Origin: Burkholderia pyrrocinia
GTDB taxonomy: Bacteria > Pseudomonadota > Gammaproteobacteria > Burkholderiales > Burkholderiaceae
Direction: 5' to 3'
DNA: 64,000 nt
NCBI RefSeq assembly: GCF_022809715.1
Contig: NZ_CP094460.1
Coordinates: forward strand, 2,046,001-2,110,000
This document shows positions 8,260 through 16,731 of the stretch, one piece after another. The position numbers were made by a program, and so were the translations under genes. The notes under the pieces are model-generated. The model did no database searches. It was not told where the DNA came from and saw only the letters and a list, made by a program, of their open reading frames with translations. Every line of letters starts with the position of its first letter. The first letter of the stretch is position 1.

Positions 8260-9441
8260 TCAGGACCGCAACGCCAGCCGCGCCACTTCCGCGAAGTAGC
8301 GCGCGCCGACCGGCAGGATCTCGTCGTTGAAATCGTACGTCGCGTTATGCAACGGCACGCCGCCTCGATCGGCCGCGTCGCCGTTGCCGATGAACACGAA
8401 ATTGCCGGGCACGGCCTGCAGGAACGCGCCGAAATCCTCGGAGATCATCATCGGCTGCACGTCGGCATTCACCGCGCCGGCGCCTGCGATATGCGCGGCG
8501 GCCTGCACGGCCGTGTCGACCCACTCCGGGGAATTCACCGTCGGCGCGAACTCGTGCGTGTAGTCGAACGTGCAGGCCGCGCCGTGCGTGCGGCAGATCC
8601 CTTCGCTGATCTCGCGCATCCGGGTTTCCAGCAGCGCCTGCACGTCGCGCGAATAGCTGCGCGTGTCGCCCTTGATCGTCACGGTCGACGGCAGCACGTT
8701 GCGCAGCCCGTCGGTGATGAATTCGGTGCACGAGATCACGGCCTGCCGGCCCGGATCGAGATTGCGCGACACGATCGTCTGCAGCGCGAGCACGATCTGC
8801 GCGCCGATCACGATCGGATCGATGCCCATGTGCGGGCGCGCCGCATGCGTACCGCGCCCGTCGATTCGGATCACGAAATTGTCCTCGCTCGCCATGATGC
8901 CGCCCGCGCGCGTCGAGAACGTGCCCGCGCGCATGCCCGGCATGTTGTGCGCGCCGAAGATCGCGTCGACCGGAAAGCGCTCGAACAGCCCGTCGGCCAT
9001 CATCGCCTTCGCGCCGCGGCCATGCTCCTCGGCCGGCTGGAAGATGAAGCGCACCGTGCCGTCGAAGTCCTTCCGTTCGGCCAGCAGTTGCGCCGCGCCC
9101 AGCACCATCGACATGTGGCCGTCGTGCCCGCACGCATGCATCTTGCCGGGCGTGCGCGACGCGTGTTCGCGGCCCGGCGCGTGCTCGGCGATGTTCAGCG
9201 CGTCCATGTCCGCGCGGATGCCGATCGCGCGCGTGCCGGTGCCAGCCGTCAGGTTCGCGACGAGCCCCGTGCCGCCGATGCCGCGATGCACGTCGAGCCC
9301 GAGCGTCGTCAGAATGCGCGCGACGTAGTCGGACGTGTTCACCTCTTCGAAACCCGTCTCCGGATGCTGGTGCAGATGCTGGCGCCAGGCCTTCAGTCGC
9401 CCCTGCAGCGTGCTTTCTTCGATTGCGTCGATTGCATCCAT
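8260..9441 (-). CDS. M20 family amidohydrolase (hippurate hydrolase / N-acyl amino acid deacylase type)
   Basis: The 393-residue protein is an M20D-type metalloamidohydrolase. It has RRDADALPI-like RADMDALNI near residue 78, HACGHDGHMS with metal ligands near 102, QPAEEHGRGAKAM with the catalytic and metal Glu near 135, and a C-terminal MISEDFGAFLQAVPG near 352. It hydrolyses N-acyl or N-carbamoyl amino acids to the free amino acid in the cytoplasm. GAGG precedes the ATG at 9441. It lies 29 bases after the diaminopropionate ammonia-lyase gene on the same strand, so the pair is an operon; E. coli shows the same kind of pairing (ygeX with the peptidase-like ygeY). The likely substrate is an acylated diaminopropionate or other amino acid. 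Confidence 0.85.
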   Translation of the reverse strand: MDAIDAIEESTLQGRLKAWRQHLHQHPETGFEEVNTSDYVARILTTLGLDVHRGIGGTGLVANLTAGTGTRAIGIRADMDALNIAEHAPGREHASRTPGKMHACGHDGHMSMVLGAAQLLAERKDFDGTVRFIFQPAEEHGRGAKAMMADGLFERFPVDAIFGAHNMPGMRAGTFSTRAGGIMASEDNFVIRIDGRGTHAARPHMGIDPIVIGAQIVLALQTIVSRNLDPGRQAVISCTEFITDGLRNVLPSTVTIKGDTRSYSRDVQALLETRMREISEGICRTHGAACTFDYTHEFAPTVNSPEWVDTAVQAAAHIAGAGAVNADVQPMMISEDFGAFLQAVPGNFVFIGNGDAADRGGVPLHNATYDFNDEILPVGARYFAEVARLALRS

Positions 9442-9470
9442 TGCGCTTGCCTCGTCGGTCGTTTGGTCGT

Positions 9471-10703
9471 TCAGGCCGCTACCGCCGCGCGGTTCAGCCA
9501 GTCGCGCTGCCGCGCGAGCACAGCGTCGGCCGTGTCGCCGACGCAGCGCCGGTACACGGACGGCGCCGTCGCGCCTTCGGTATTGATCGCCAGCACGCGC
9601 GAGCTTGCGTCGAGCCGCGCCTGCCGCGCGAGCGCAGGGTTGCGCATCAGCACTTCCAGCCCCGCAATACCGGCCGCGCCCGATTCGCCGGCGACGAGCG
9701 GCACGTCCCGTTCGCTGCCGGCCGCGAGGCCGCGCATCGCCTGCACGGCATCTTCATCGTCGATCAGCATGAAATGATCGATGCACAGCTCGAGGAAATC
9801 CCATGCGAGCGGCGACGCCTCGCCGCACGCGAGCCCGGCCATCACCGAATCTACGCTGCCGGTCGCCTTCGCCGCGCGCCCCGCGAGCGCGCTCTGGTAC
9901 AGGCAATCGGCCTGGCGCGGCTCGACGACGATGAAATGCGGCCGCTGCGCGCCATCGCGCTCCCACAGGTAACTCGCCACGCCCGCGGCGAGGCCGCCCA
10001 CGCCGCCCTGCAGCAACACGTGCGTGAACGGCCGCCCGTCGTCCTGCGCCGCCTGCTCGGCAGCCTCGGCGGCGATCACGCCGTAACCCTGCATCACGTC
10101 GCGCGGAATCGCTTCGTAGCCGTCGTACGACGTATCCGACACGACGTACCAGCCGTTCGCCTGCGCAAGCTGCGCCGCGCAGACGACCGACTCGTCGTAG
10201 TTCCCCGCGATGCGCACGATCCGCGCGCCGTACGCCGAGATCGCGCGTTCGCGCTCGGCGTCGACATTCGCGTGCAGCACGATCACGCAGCCGCAGCCGA
10301 TCGCGCGCGCGGCCGCGGCCAGCGCACGACCGTGATTGCCGTCGGTCGCGCTGATCACCGTCAGGTCGGCGAGCTGCGCTGCGTAGCGGCCGGTGACCAG
10401 CCCGTGCGGATCGAGATCGTGGGTGCGCCGCAGGCGCTTCACGAGCCGCACCAGCGCGATCGGCGCGCCGAGCGCCTTGAAGCTGCCGAGCGGCGAGCGG
10501 CACGACTCGTCCTTCACGCTGACGCTCGCGACGCCGAGCCGCGCGGCGAGGTCGGGCAGCGCGCGCAGCGGCGTGCGCGCGCTGCCGACGAGCGGCCAGT
10601 GCGACAGCCACGCGCCGCTTTCGTCGGCCGACGCGATGTTCATCACGCGGCGCAGCGCGTCGGGATAGGCGGCGCGCGACGCGCGGGGGTTGTCGATCAG
10701 CAT
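9471..10703 (-). CDS. dpaL: Diaminopropionate ammonia-lyase
   Basis: The 410-residue protein is a fold-type II PLP enzyme. The cofactor lysine lies in SPLGSFKALG near residue 77, ATDGNHGRALA near 130 binds the substrate carboxylate, and LQGGVGGLAAG near 232 is the glycine-rich phosphate loop. The overall sequence, including GESGAAGIAGL near the C-terminus, matches DpaL/YgeX, which converts 2,3-diaminopropionate to pyruvate and two ammonia. The open frame extends far upstream, but the ATG at 10703 has GGAG nine bases before it and starts the conserved N-terminus, so it was chosen. It is transcribed away from the Lrp-type gene, with about 180 bases between them, and leads the dpaL-amidohydrolase pair. 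Confidence 0.88.
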   Translation of the reverse strand: MLIDNPRASRAAYPDALRRVMNIASADESGAWLSHWPLVGSARTPLRALPDLAARLGVASVSVKDESCRSPLGSFKALGAPIALVRLVKRLRRTHDLDPHGLVTGRYAAQLADLTVISATDGNHGRALAAAARAIGCGCVIVLHANVDAERERAISAYGARIVRIAGNYDESVVCAAQLAQANGWYVVSDTSYDGYEAIPRDVMQGYGVIAAEAAEQAAQDDGRPFTHVLLQGGVGGLAAGVASYLWERDGAQRPHFIVVEPRQADCLYQSALAGRAAKATGSVDSVMAGLACGEASPLAWDFLELCIDHFMLIDDEDAVQAMRGLAAGSERDVPLVAGESGAAGIAGLEVLMRNPALARQARLDASSRVLAINTEGATAPSVYRRCVGDTADAVLARQRDWLNRAAVAA

Positions 10704-10883
10704 GGCGAAAGGCTCCGGAGCAGGACCGCGCCGGCGGTCCGTCGGGTGGGTCGGATCGGGCAAGCGCGGATTGCGTTCGCCGTCGGTCCGAAAAATAATA
10801 TTGCGTATGCCGGTCAATAAAATCGCCAAATCGGCTGCCCGGACGCAAAAATTTCTCATTTTTTCGAGGTTTCGCGCACCATC
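10704..10883. promoter_or_regulatory. Divergent promoter region, dpaL and Lrp-type regulator
   Basis: The 180 bases between the two divergent genes turn A/T rich at about 10785-10865 (for example AAAAATAATATTGC and AAAAATTTCTCATTTTTTCG), unlike the rest of the region. Lrp/AsnC regulators usually bind such A/T-rich DNA next to their own gene, so this is the probable binding region for the neighbouring regulator. Confidence 0.5.
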
Positions 10884-11360
10884 ATGACGACCCCACTCGA
10901 TGCGTTCGATCGCAAGCTGTTGATGGAAGTGCAGCGTGACGCGCAGACGCCGCAAAGCGAACTCGGCGCACGCGTGAATCTGTCGACGGCGGCGGTGAAC
11001 CGGCGCTTGAAGCGTCTCGCGGAAGACGGCGTGATCGAGCGCTATACGGCCATCGTCGCGCCTGAAAAAGTCGATCATCCGCTGACGATCGTCGTGAACG
11101 TCGAGGTCGAGAGCGAGCAGATCGACCTGCTCGACGCGATGAAGCGGACCTTCGAGCTTTGCCCGCAGATCCAGCAGTGCTACTACGTGACGGGGGAATG
11201 GGATTTCGTGCTGATCCTCGCCGTGCGCAACATGGATCAGTACAACGCGCTCACGCGCGAGCTGTTCTTCGCGAACAACAACGTGAAGCGGTTCAAGACG
11301 CTCGTGAGCATGAGCCGCGTGAAGGTCGGGCTCGAGGTGCCGGTCGAACCCGGCGAGTGA
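10884..11360 (+). CDS. Lrp/AsnC family transcriptional regulator
   Basis: The 158-residue protein has an N-terminal winged-helix domain (FDRKLLMEVQRDAQTPQSEL then LSTAAVNRRLKRLAEDGVIERYTA, residues about 8-55) and a C-terminal RAM effector-binding domain (about 65-150). Members bind amino acids as octamers and switch neighbouring metabolic genes. Divergent placement to dpaL makes that operon its likely target, with diaminopropionate or a related amino acid as ligand. The last eight codons fall inside a tandemly duplicated 122-base segment. Confidence 0.9.
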   Translation: MTTPLDAFDRKLLMEVQRDAQTPQSELGARVNLSTAAVNRRLKRLAEDGVIERYTAIVAPEKVDHPLTIVVNVEVESEQIDLLDAMKRTFELCPQIQQCYYVTGEWDFVLILAVRNMDQYNALTRELFFANNNVKRFKTLVSMSRVKVGLEVPVEPGE

Positions 11361-11458
11361 ATGCGGCTGTCGCGTGCGGCAGCGAAACGCCCGGCGCGCG
11401 ACTGCACGCGCCGGCCGCATCCCATCCACGGCTACGTCAGCGGCAACTGAAGCTTGCC
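11337..11458. repeat. Tandem duplication, copy 1 (122-base unit)
   Basis: This unit starts with the last eight codons of the Lrp-type gene and ends with a copy of the last codons of the tannase-like gene (complement strand). It is followed at once by a second, nearly identical copy; I see about five mismatches by eye. The unit is therefore the complete junction between two convergent genes, duplicated head to tail. Confidence 0.9.
11389..11416. terminator. Hairpin in duplication copy 1
   Basis: GCCCGGCGCG pairs with CGCGCCGGCC around an eight-base loop, with one mismatch at the base of the stem. It lies 28 bases after the Lrp-type stop codon and has no T run. Confidence 0.5.
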
Positions 11459-11580
11459 GTGCCGATCGAACCCGGCGAGTGAATCCGGCTGTCGCGTGCG
11501 GCAGCGAAACGCCCGGCGCGCGACTGCACGCGCCGGGCGCATCCCATCCACGGCTACGTCAGCGGCAACTGAAGCTCGCC
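11459..11580. repeat. Tandem duplication, copy 2 (122-base unit)
   Basis: This copy carries a dead replica of the Lrp-type gene end at its left side and the real 3' end of the tannase-like gene (stop at 11559-11561) at its right side. The offset to copy 1 is exactly 122 bases. Confidence 0.9.
11511..11538. terminator. Hairpin in duplication copy 2
   Basis: GCCCGGCGCG and CGCGCCGGGC form a perfect 10-bp stem with an eight-base loop, 20 bases after the tannase-like stop on the minus strand. It is the intact version of the hairpin in copy 1 and probably serves both converging genes. Confidence 0.55.
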
Positions 11581-13280
11581 GCCGAGTTCACGTCACCGGA
11601 GCCGTTGTAGCGCGCCACCTGCGGATACGGGCACAGCGGGCGCGTACGCCCCGCCCCCCACGATGCGGGCACATCCGCACTCGGCAACGCGTTCGTCGCA
11701 TCGCGCGCGGCAGCCACGATCGCGGCGGGCGCCTGCCCCTGCTCGACCCACGCGACGAGCGGCGTCAGCATGTCGAACTGGTCGGCCGCCGGCCCGCCCG
11801 CACAGTGGTTCATCCCGGGCACCGGATAGAAGCGCGCGAAGCTCGACGCATCGCCGCCGTTCGCCTGCGCGACCCGCTGGTACCAGTCGCTCGTGTCGTT
11901 GGACGAGAACACCGGGTCGCCCGTGCCGTGATAGACGAGCAGCTTCGCGCCGCGCGCCTTCAGCGCGGACAGGTTCGTCTCGTCGGGCGGCGTCATGAAC
12001 GACCACGCGGATTGCGTGTACACGCCGCTGGTCGCGAAGATCGCCGGCGCGTCGTTGTCCATGTCGAAGCCGAGCGCGAAACCGGGCAGGTTCGCGAGCG
12101 TCGCGGTGCTTTTCGGCGGCGACATGAACGTGAACGCCATCGCGGCCGGATCGAGCGTGATGGAGTTCGACTGCTTCCACGCGGCCCAGCCAACGCCGGC
12201 TACGCCCGGATCGTACGGAAAGCTCGCATAAAGCGCTGTGCCCGCGCTGTTGCGCGCACCCGCGAACACGTTCCCGAGCGCGGTTTTCTGCGCGGTCGTC
12301 AGGCATGCGCCGGTGCGCGTGCCGTTCGCGCAGGTCGGGATATCGGCTTCGACGCTGAAGTGCGCCTGGCAAGCGGCGACGTCCTGCACCATCCCGTCGG
12401 CCACGCCGTCGAGCGCATCGCATTTGTCGAGGATCTTCGCGCCGACGAACCGGCGCTCCGTGTCGGTGAAGCCGCTGCGGATATCCGGCAGCCCGTTCGA
12501 TCCGGTGGCCGACGCGATCTTCGCGAACTGCTGCGCACCGTACATCTCGCCGATCGCCGCCTTCGGCAAATGGAAGCCCGGGTCGCCCGCGATGATGCCG
12601 TCGTAGTCGGCCGGGTTGCGCACCGCCGTGACCATCGCGTGACGGCCGCCGTTCGAGCAGCCGCCGAAATAGCTGCGGTCGGGCGCCTTCCCGTAGGCGA
12701 GACGGATCACCTGCTTGGCCATCGGCGTCAGCGCATCGACGGCGCCGTAGCCGTAGTCGATCCGCGCCTGCGGATCGAGGCCGAACAGCGGATTCTGCGC
12801 GCCGCTGTGCCCGGAATCCGAGCTGATCACCGCGAAGCCCTGGTTCAGCGCATCGGTCAGCGGCCCGCCGCCGCCGATCTCGCCGGTCGCGGTCACGATG
12901 TTGCCGTCGAGGCCGCCGTTCGCCTGGTAGAAGAAGCGGCCGTTCCACGCCTTCGGCAAGCGCATCTCGAAGCCGATCGCATAAGTGTTGCCGTCGACCG
13001 TGCTCACGCGCTCGTTCATCTTGCCTTCGATCACGCAGTGCTCGGCGATCGGCTTGCCGGCCACCGTCAGCGCGCCGGCGGCCGCGGTCGCAACCGACGT
13101 GAACGACGTGTTCGCATACGCGAGCTTCGCGGCGAGCGCGTCGCAGGTCTGCGCCATCGCGGCCGGCGTCGCGGCGCTCAGGTGCGTGGGGGTTGAGCTT
13201 ACCGAATCGTCGCCGCCGCAACCGGCGAGCATCGCCGCGGAGATCGGTGCAATGCAGAGGAATGCAGATTTTCTGTTCAA
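11559..13280 (-). CDS. Tannase/feruloyl esterase family lipoprotein
   Basis: The 573-residue protein belongs to the tannase and feruloyl esterase family of alpha/beta hydrolases. The nucleophile serine lies in GCSNGGRHAM near residue 208, DYDGIIAGDPGFHLP follows, and a late GMNHCAGGPAADQFDML near 490 supplies the catalytic His and the paired Cys typical of this family. The N-terminus has a hydrophobic stretch ending AGCGGDDS, a lipobox, so the enzyme should sit in the envelope. It would release hydroxycinnamic acids from plant esters, feeding the porin, carrier and CoA pathway encoded upstream on the same strand. The start is TTG at 13280 with GGGAGG only four bases before it, which is close. 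The gap to the porin gene is 28 bases, so they are co-transcribed. Confidence 0.85.
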   Translation of the reverse strand: MNRKSAFLCIAPISAAMLAGCGGDDSVSSTPTHLSAATPAAMAQTCDALAAKLAYANTSFTSVATAAAGALTVAGKPIAEHCVIEGKMNERVSTVDGNTYAIGFEMRLPKAWNGRFFYQANGGLDGNIVTATGEIGGGGPLTDALNQGFAVISSDSGHSGAQNPLFGLDPQARIDYGYGAVDALTPMAKQVIRLAYGKAPDRSYFGGCSNGGRHAMVTAVRNPADYDGIIAGDPGFHLPKAAIGEMYGAQQFAKIASATGSNGLPDIRSGFTDTERRFVGAKILDKCDALDGVADGMVQDVAACQAHFSVEADIPTCANGTRTGACLTTAQKTALGNVFAGARNSAGTALYASFPYDPGVAGVGWAAWKQSNSITLDPAAMAFTFMSPPKSTATLANLPGFALGFDMDNDAPAIFATSGVYTQSAWSFMTPPDETNLSALKARGAKLLVYHGTGDPVFSSNDTSDWYQRVAQANGGDASSFARFYPVPGMNHCAGGPAADQFDMLTPLVAWVEQGQAPAAIVAAARDATNALPSADVPASWGAGRTRPLCPYPQVARYNGSGDVNSAASFSCR

Positions 13281-13308
13281 GATACCTCCCGTTCGTCAGG
13301 TTGCCGGA

Positions 13309-14448
13309 TCAGAACATGTGCTTGACGCCGACCATCGCGCCGAGCTGCCCCATCCCCGCGCCGGGCGTCGTGCCGGGGCCGCCGCCGCTGACCGCGTAGC
13401 GCGCATGCGCGCTGTTCCACAGATACGAGCTTTGCGCGTAGACCGACGTGCGCTTCGTCAGCAGGTAGGTCGCGCGCAGCGTTGCCATCGTCGCGCGCGT
13501 GTCGTGCGCACTGTTGACGATCCGGTAGCCTTCGCCGTCGACGATGAAGTCCGGCTTGACCGCATACGACGCCCCGACGAAGAACAGATCCGAATGCGCG
13601 CCGGGCGCAGCCGGCGAACCGGTCGACACGCGCCGCCCGATCCAGCCCGCGCCGATCCGCGCGCCCGCCGCCTGCGCATACGCGCTCACGTGCACGCGCG
13701 CGTCCTTGCCCGCGCTGCTCGTGAAGGCGACCGGCGCGACGCCGTCGAAGAAGTTCGCGGCCGCGCCGGTGCCGCCGCGCTGCTCCTCGTACGACGCCGC
13801 CGCGCCGAAATACGCGCTGTCGTACTTGAGCATCGCCGACCAGTTGCGGCACTCGACCGCGTGGCCCGGCACCTGCCCCGCGCACGTGCCCTGCCCCGGC
13901 GAGTTGCCGGTGCCCGCGCCGTCGCGGCCGAACGAATAGGCGGCGCCGAACGTCACGCCGCGATACGTGCCGAGGTAAGTCACCGCGTTGTCGGCGCGGC
14001 CGTTCGGCACGTACGCGTCGAACGAGCCGAGCCCGTAGATATCGGGGCCGATGATGTCCGCGCCCTGCAACGCGAGGTAGGTCATCGTGTACTGGCGGCC
14101 GAACGCGAGCGTGCCGAAGCCGCCCTTCAGCCCGACGAATGCCTGCCGGCCGAACAGCCGACCGCCCTGGCCGAGATCGCCGCCGCGCACGTTGAAGCCG
14201 CTTTCGAGCACGAACACGGCCTGGTAGCCGCCGCCGAGATCCTCGCTGCCGCGCAGGCCCCAGCGCGACGGCATCTCGCCGGTCACGCCCGGCATCCGTA
14301 CCACGTGATCGCCGGCCGCATTCGCGTGCGACACGTATTCGACGCCGGTGTCGATGATCCCGTACAGCGTCACGCTCGATTGCGCGTGCGCGCTCGTCGC
14401 GGCCAGCGCGCAAGCGCCGGCTGCCAGCAAGGCTTTGGTGTGCTTCAT
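13309..14448 (-). CDS. Burkholderiales-type trimeric porin
   Basis: The 379-residue precursor has a Sec signal peptide (MKHTKALLAAGACALAATSAHAQ) followed at once by SSVTLYGIIDTGVEYVS, the standard first strand of Burkholderia and Bordetella general porins. RWGLRGSEDLGGGYQAVFVLESGF and the terminal GVKHMF, ending in Phe for outer-membrane assembly, complete the family pattern. It should form a 16-stranded outer-membrane channel. It sits between the aromatic-acid carrier and the feruloyl esterase, so it probably admits hydroxycinnamates or their esters. GGAG lies nine bases before the ATG. Confidence 0.92.
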   Translation of the reverse strand: MKHTKALLAAGACALAATSAHAQSSVTLYGIIDTGVEYVSHANAAGDHVVRMPGVTGEMPSRWGLRGSEDLGGGYQAVFVLESGFNVRGGDLGQGGRLFGRQAFVGLKGGFGTLAFGRQYTMTYLALQGADIIGPDIYGLGSFDAYVPNGRADNAVTYLGTYRGVTFGAAYSFGRDGAGTGNSPGQGTCAGQVPGHAVECRNWSAMLKYDSAYFGAAASYEEQRGGTGAAANFFDGVAPVAFTSSAGKDARVHVSAYAQAAGARIGAGWIGRRVSTGSPAAPGAHSDLFFVGASYAVKPDFIVDGEGYRIVNSAHDTRATMATLRATYLLTKRTSVYAQSSYLWNSAHARYAVSGGGPGTTPGAGMGQLGAMVGVKHMF

Positions 14449-14515
14449 GGTTGGTGTCTCCAGACCTGCGTCGATATCGCGCTCTGCCGGCGCTCGTGGG
14501 TGAAAGTAAACAAAC

Positions 14516-15721
14516 TCAGTCGTGTGCCTGCGGCCTGCGGATCAGCACCAGCGCCGCGACGGCGGCGACCAGCGTGACGGGAATGCTCGCGCCGATCACG
14601 ACCGACGCGCTGCGGCCCATCGCGAGCAGCTGGGCAGCCGCGAGCGGGCCGACCACCGAGCCGAGCCGGCCCACCGCGACCGCGGAGCCGACGCCGGTGC
14701 CGCGCATCGCGGTCGGGTAGTACATCGCGGCCAGCGCATACAGCACCGACTGGCCGCCGACGACGAACATCCCGGCCGCGAACGCCGCGGCGGACAGCCA
14801 TACGATCCCGGGCGCGATCGCGAGCGCGGCGAGCGACAGCACGATCCCCGCATACATGCCGCCGACGACCCGCGACGGCCGCATCCGGTCCATCGACATG
14901 CCGATGCCGAGCACGCCGAGGCCGCTGCCGATGTTGAAGAAGATCTGCACGATCCCGGCCTGGCTGCGCGCGAGCCCCTTGGCCGCCATCAGCGACGGCA
15001 GCCAGTTCAGCAGGAAATACAGCACGATCAGCGTGCAGAAATAGCTGAGCCAGAGCGCGAGCGTGGTGCCCGTGCGTGCGCCGCCGAACAGCGTGTGCGC
15101 AACGCTCGGGCGCGCGGCGCCCGATGCGCTGACGTCGAGGAACGCACGCGATTCCGGCAGCAGCGCGAGCAGCAGCGGGGCGAGCAGCAGCGGCCCGACG
15201 CCGCCGACGTAGAAGATGTGCCGCCATTCGGTGTCGCCGGCCAGCAGCACGCCGATCAACGACGCGATCACGCCGCCGAACGGAATGCCGCAGTACATCA
15301 CGGCGACCGCGCTGCTGCGCGAGCGCGCGTCGGCCGCTTCGGACGACAGCGCGATCAGGTTCGGCATCGCGCCGCCGAGGCCGAGGCCGGTCAGCGCGCG
15401 CACGACGACCAGCATCGCGAAGCTCGACACGTGCGCGGTCGCGATCGACAGCAGCCCGAACAGGCAGACCGATGCGATCAGCACGTGCTTGCGGCCGATC
15501 CGGTCGGCGAGCCACCCGCCGAGCATCGCGCCCGGCAGCAGGCCGAACGTGCCTGCGCTGAACGCGAGCCCCATCTGCGAAACCGTGAGCCCGAACTCGT
15601 GAGCCATGCGCGGCGCGGCGACGCCGACCGACTGCAGGTCGAGCCCCTCGAGCAGCGCGATCGCGAAACACAGACCGAGCGTCGTCGCGACGGCCGGCCT
15701 CTCGGCAACGGAAGTGTCCAT
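14516..15721 (-). CDS. MFS aromatic acid:H+ symporter (AAHS family)
   Basis: The 401-residue membrane protein has about twelve hydrophobic segments and the AAHS/MFS loop-2 signature GGWLADRIGRKHVL near residue 73. The N-terminal FAIALLEGLDLQSVGVAAPRM carries the D-x-x-x-x-G-x-A-x-P pattern of PcaK-like carriers, with Leu-Gln-Ser in part of it. It should bring hydroxycinnamic or benzoic acids across the inner membrane. The ATG at 15721 is chosen over one 25 codons upstream because GGAG precedes it at five bases and conservation starts there. It heads a carrier-porin-esterase operon. Two copies of the TATCAGG-TAG-CCTGATA palindrome lie 83 and 175 bases upstream. Confidence 0.88.
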   Translation of the reverse strand: MDTSVAERPAVATTLGLCFAIALLEGLDLQSVGVAAPRMAHEFGLTVSQMGLAFSAGTFGLLPGAMLGGWLADRIGRKHVLIASVCLFGLLSIATAHVSSFAMLVVVRALTGLGLGGAMPNLIALSSEAADARSRSSAVAVMYCGIPFGGVIASLIGVLLAGDTEWRHIFYVGGVGPLLLAPLLLALLPESRAFLDVSASGAARPSVAHTLFGGARTGTTLALWLSYFCTLIVLYFLLNWLPSLMAAKGLARSQAGIVQIFFNIGSGLGVLGIGMSMDRMRPSRVVGGMYAGIVLSLAALAIAPGIVWLSAAAFAAGMFVVGGQSVLYALAAMYYPTAMRGTGVGSAVAVGRLGSVVGPLAAAQLLAMGRSASVVIGASIPVTLVAAVAALVLIRRPQAHD

Positions 15722-15803
15722 GTCGTCTCCAAACCTTGTACTGCGCGTCATGCCGAAACGCATGCGCGGTGTCTTTGTCGTGATCGGACCATGCATCAGA
15801 CAT

Positions 15804-15820
15804 TATCAGGTAGCCTGATT
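15804..15820. promoter_or_regulatory. Palindromic operator, proximal site before the AAHS carrier
   Basis: TATCAGG-TAG-CCTGATT is an inverted repeat with six of seven arm bases matching outward and a three-base spacer. It is the same motif found at 15896 and 21094. On the minus strand it lies between weak CGGACA and TAATGT hexamers 18 bases apart, so a bound repressor would cover the promoter spacer. Confidence 0.7.
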
Positions 15821-15895
15821 CATTGTCCGAAATAAAATCCGCGCGACCAGCCGGTCGTGCGGACCGTCATCCCATCGAAGGACGGAATGATTTAA

Positions 15896-15912
15896 TAACA
15901 GGTAACCTGATA
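15896..15912. promoter_or_regulatory. Palindromic operator filling a sigma-70 promoter spacer
   Basis: TAACAGG-TAA-CCTGATA exactly fills the 17-base gap between a minus-strand -35 (TTGAAA, 15918-15913) and -10 (TTAAAT, 15895-15890). This is the best-looking promoter in the island and would read into the AAHS carrier gene. The repressor is probably the adjacent MarR protein, by position. Confidence 0.72.
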
Positions 15913-16007
15913 TTTCAAGTGTGTGATGCGCCGGTGTTAACCCGCAACGTGCGCGGAAGCCGGCCAGGCAAGGCCGTGCGGAACGACGAAAGAAACGAAA
16001 GCGCGGC

Positions 16008-16532
16008 TCAGTCGCGCAGGTTGCGCACGAACAGCTCGAGCGTGCGCTGGACCTGCGCGGCGTCGGCGGCGGTCAGGTCGTCGCCGAGCATCCGGCGCTC
16101 GAGCGGCCGCAGCACCCGTTCGCATTCGCGCAGGATCGCCGAGCCTTCGTCGGTCAGGCGCAGCAGGATCACGCGGCCATGATTCGGATCGGCCTCGCGC
16201 GTGACGAAGCCGCGGGCCGCCATCGCGACCATCACCTCGTTCGCGGATTGCGGCGTGATGAACGAGCGCACCGCGAGCTGCGCATTGGACAGCGCGCCGC
16301 GCGCCTCGAGTACCGACAGCGCCGTGTATTGCGCGAGCGTCACGCCGAGCGGTGCAAGCGCATCGCTCATCTGGCGGCGCAGCAGCCGATCGAGATTGCC
16401 GATCAGGTAGGTCAGCCGCTGCTGGGCACGCATGGGCGGTTTGGCCTCGGTGGCACGGGCAGCGCGTTTCGCGCCGGCCGGTTTGACGGGTGTCGAACTC
16501 ATGAAGGTGTCGGGAGGAAGATCGCGGGCCAT
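16008..16532 (-). CDS. MarR family regulator of hydroxycinnamate catabolism
   Basis: The 174-residue protein has an Arg/Lys/Ala-rich N-terminal tail and a MarR winged helix: LGVTLAQYTALSVLEARGALSNAQLAVRSFITPQSANEVMVAMAARGFVTR (about residues 62-112), then the wing DPNHGRVILLRLTDEG. MarR proteins such as HcaR, CouR and FerC repress hydroxycinnamate genes and are released by the CoA thioester. Its place between the CoA-ligase and carrier genes supports that role. Start: the first ATG has GAGG four bases upstream; a second ATG ten codons later lacks a site. No copy of the palindrome precedes this gene itself. Confidence 0.87.
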   Translation of the reverse strand: MARDLPPDTFMSSTPVKPAGAKRAARATEAKPPMRAQQRLTYLIGNLDRLLRRQMSDALAPLGVTLAQYTALSVLEARGALSNAQLAVRSFITPQSANEVMVAMAARGFVTREADPNHGRVILLRLTDEGSAILRECERVLRPLERRMLGDDLTAADAAQVQRTLELFVRNLRD

Positions 16533-16686
16533 CTTACCTCACGCGGCCCGCATGGCGGGCACGCTCGCATCGCCCGCATCGCGGCGATCGGCGCACTGTA
16601 CGCAACACAGACCCGATTCGGCGGTTTCGATCGTGGTTTACCCGCTGATCGACCAGGAAAGCGCCGCCGCGCTGCCGTGCCGACCG

Positions 16687-16721
16687 CGTGCCGCACCGCC
16701 GCCGCATGGCGGTGCGGCACG
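16687..16721 (-). terminator. Strong hairpin after the feruloyl-CoA synthetase gene
   Basis: A perfect 14-bp inverted repeat (CGTGCCGCACCGCC and complement) with a seven-base loop begins 10 bases past the fcs stop on the minus strand. It separates fcs from marR, which starts 155 bases further on. No T run follows. Confidence 0.55.
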
Positions 16722-16731
16722 ACGCTCGACC

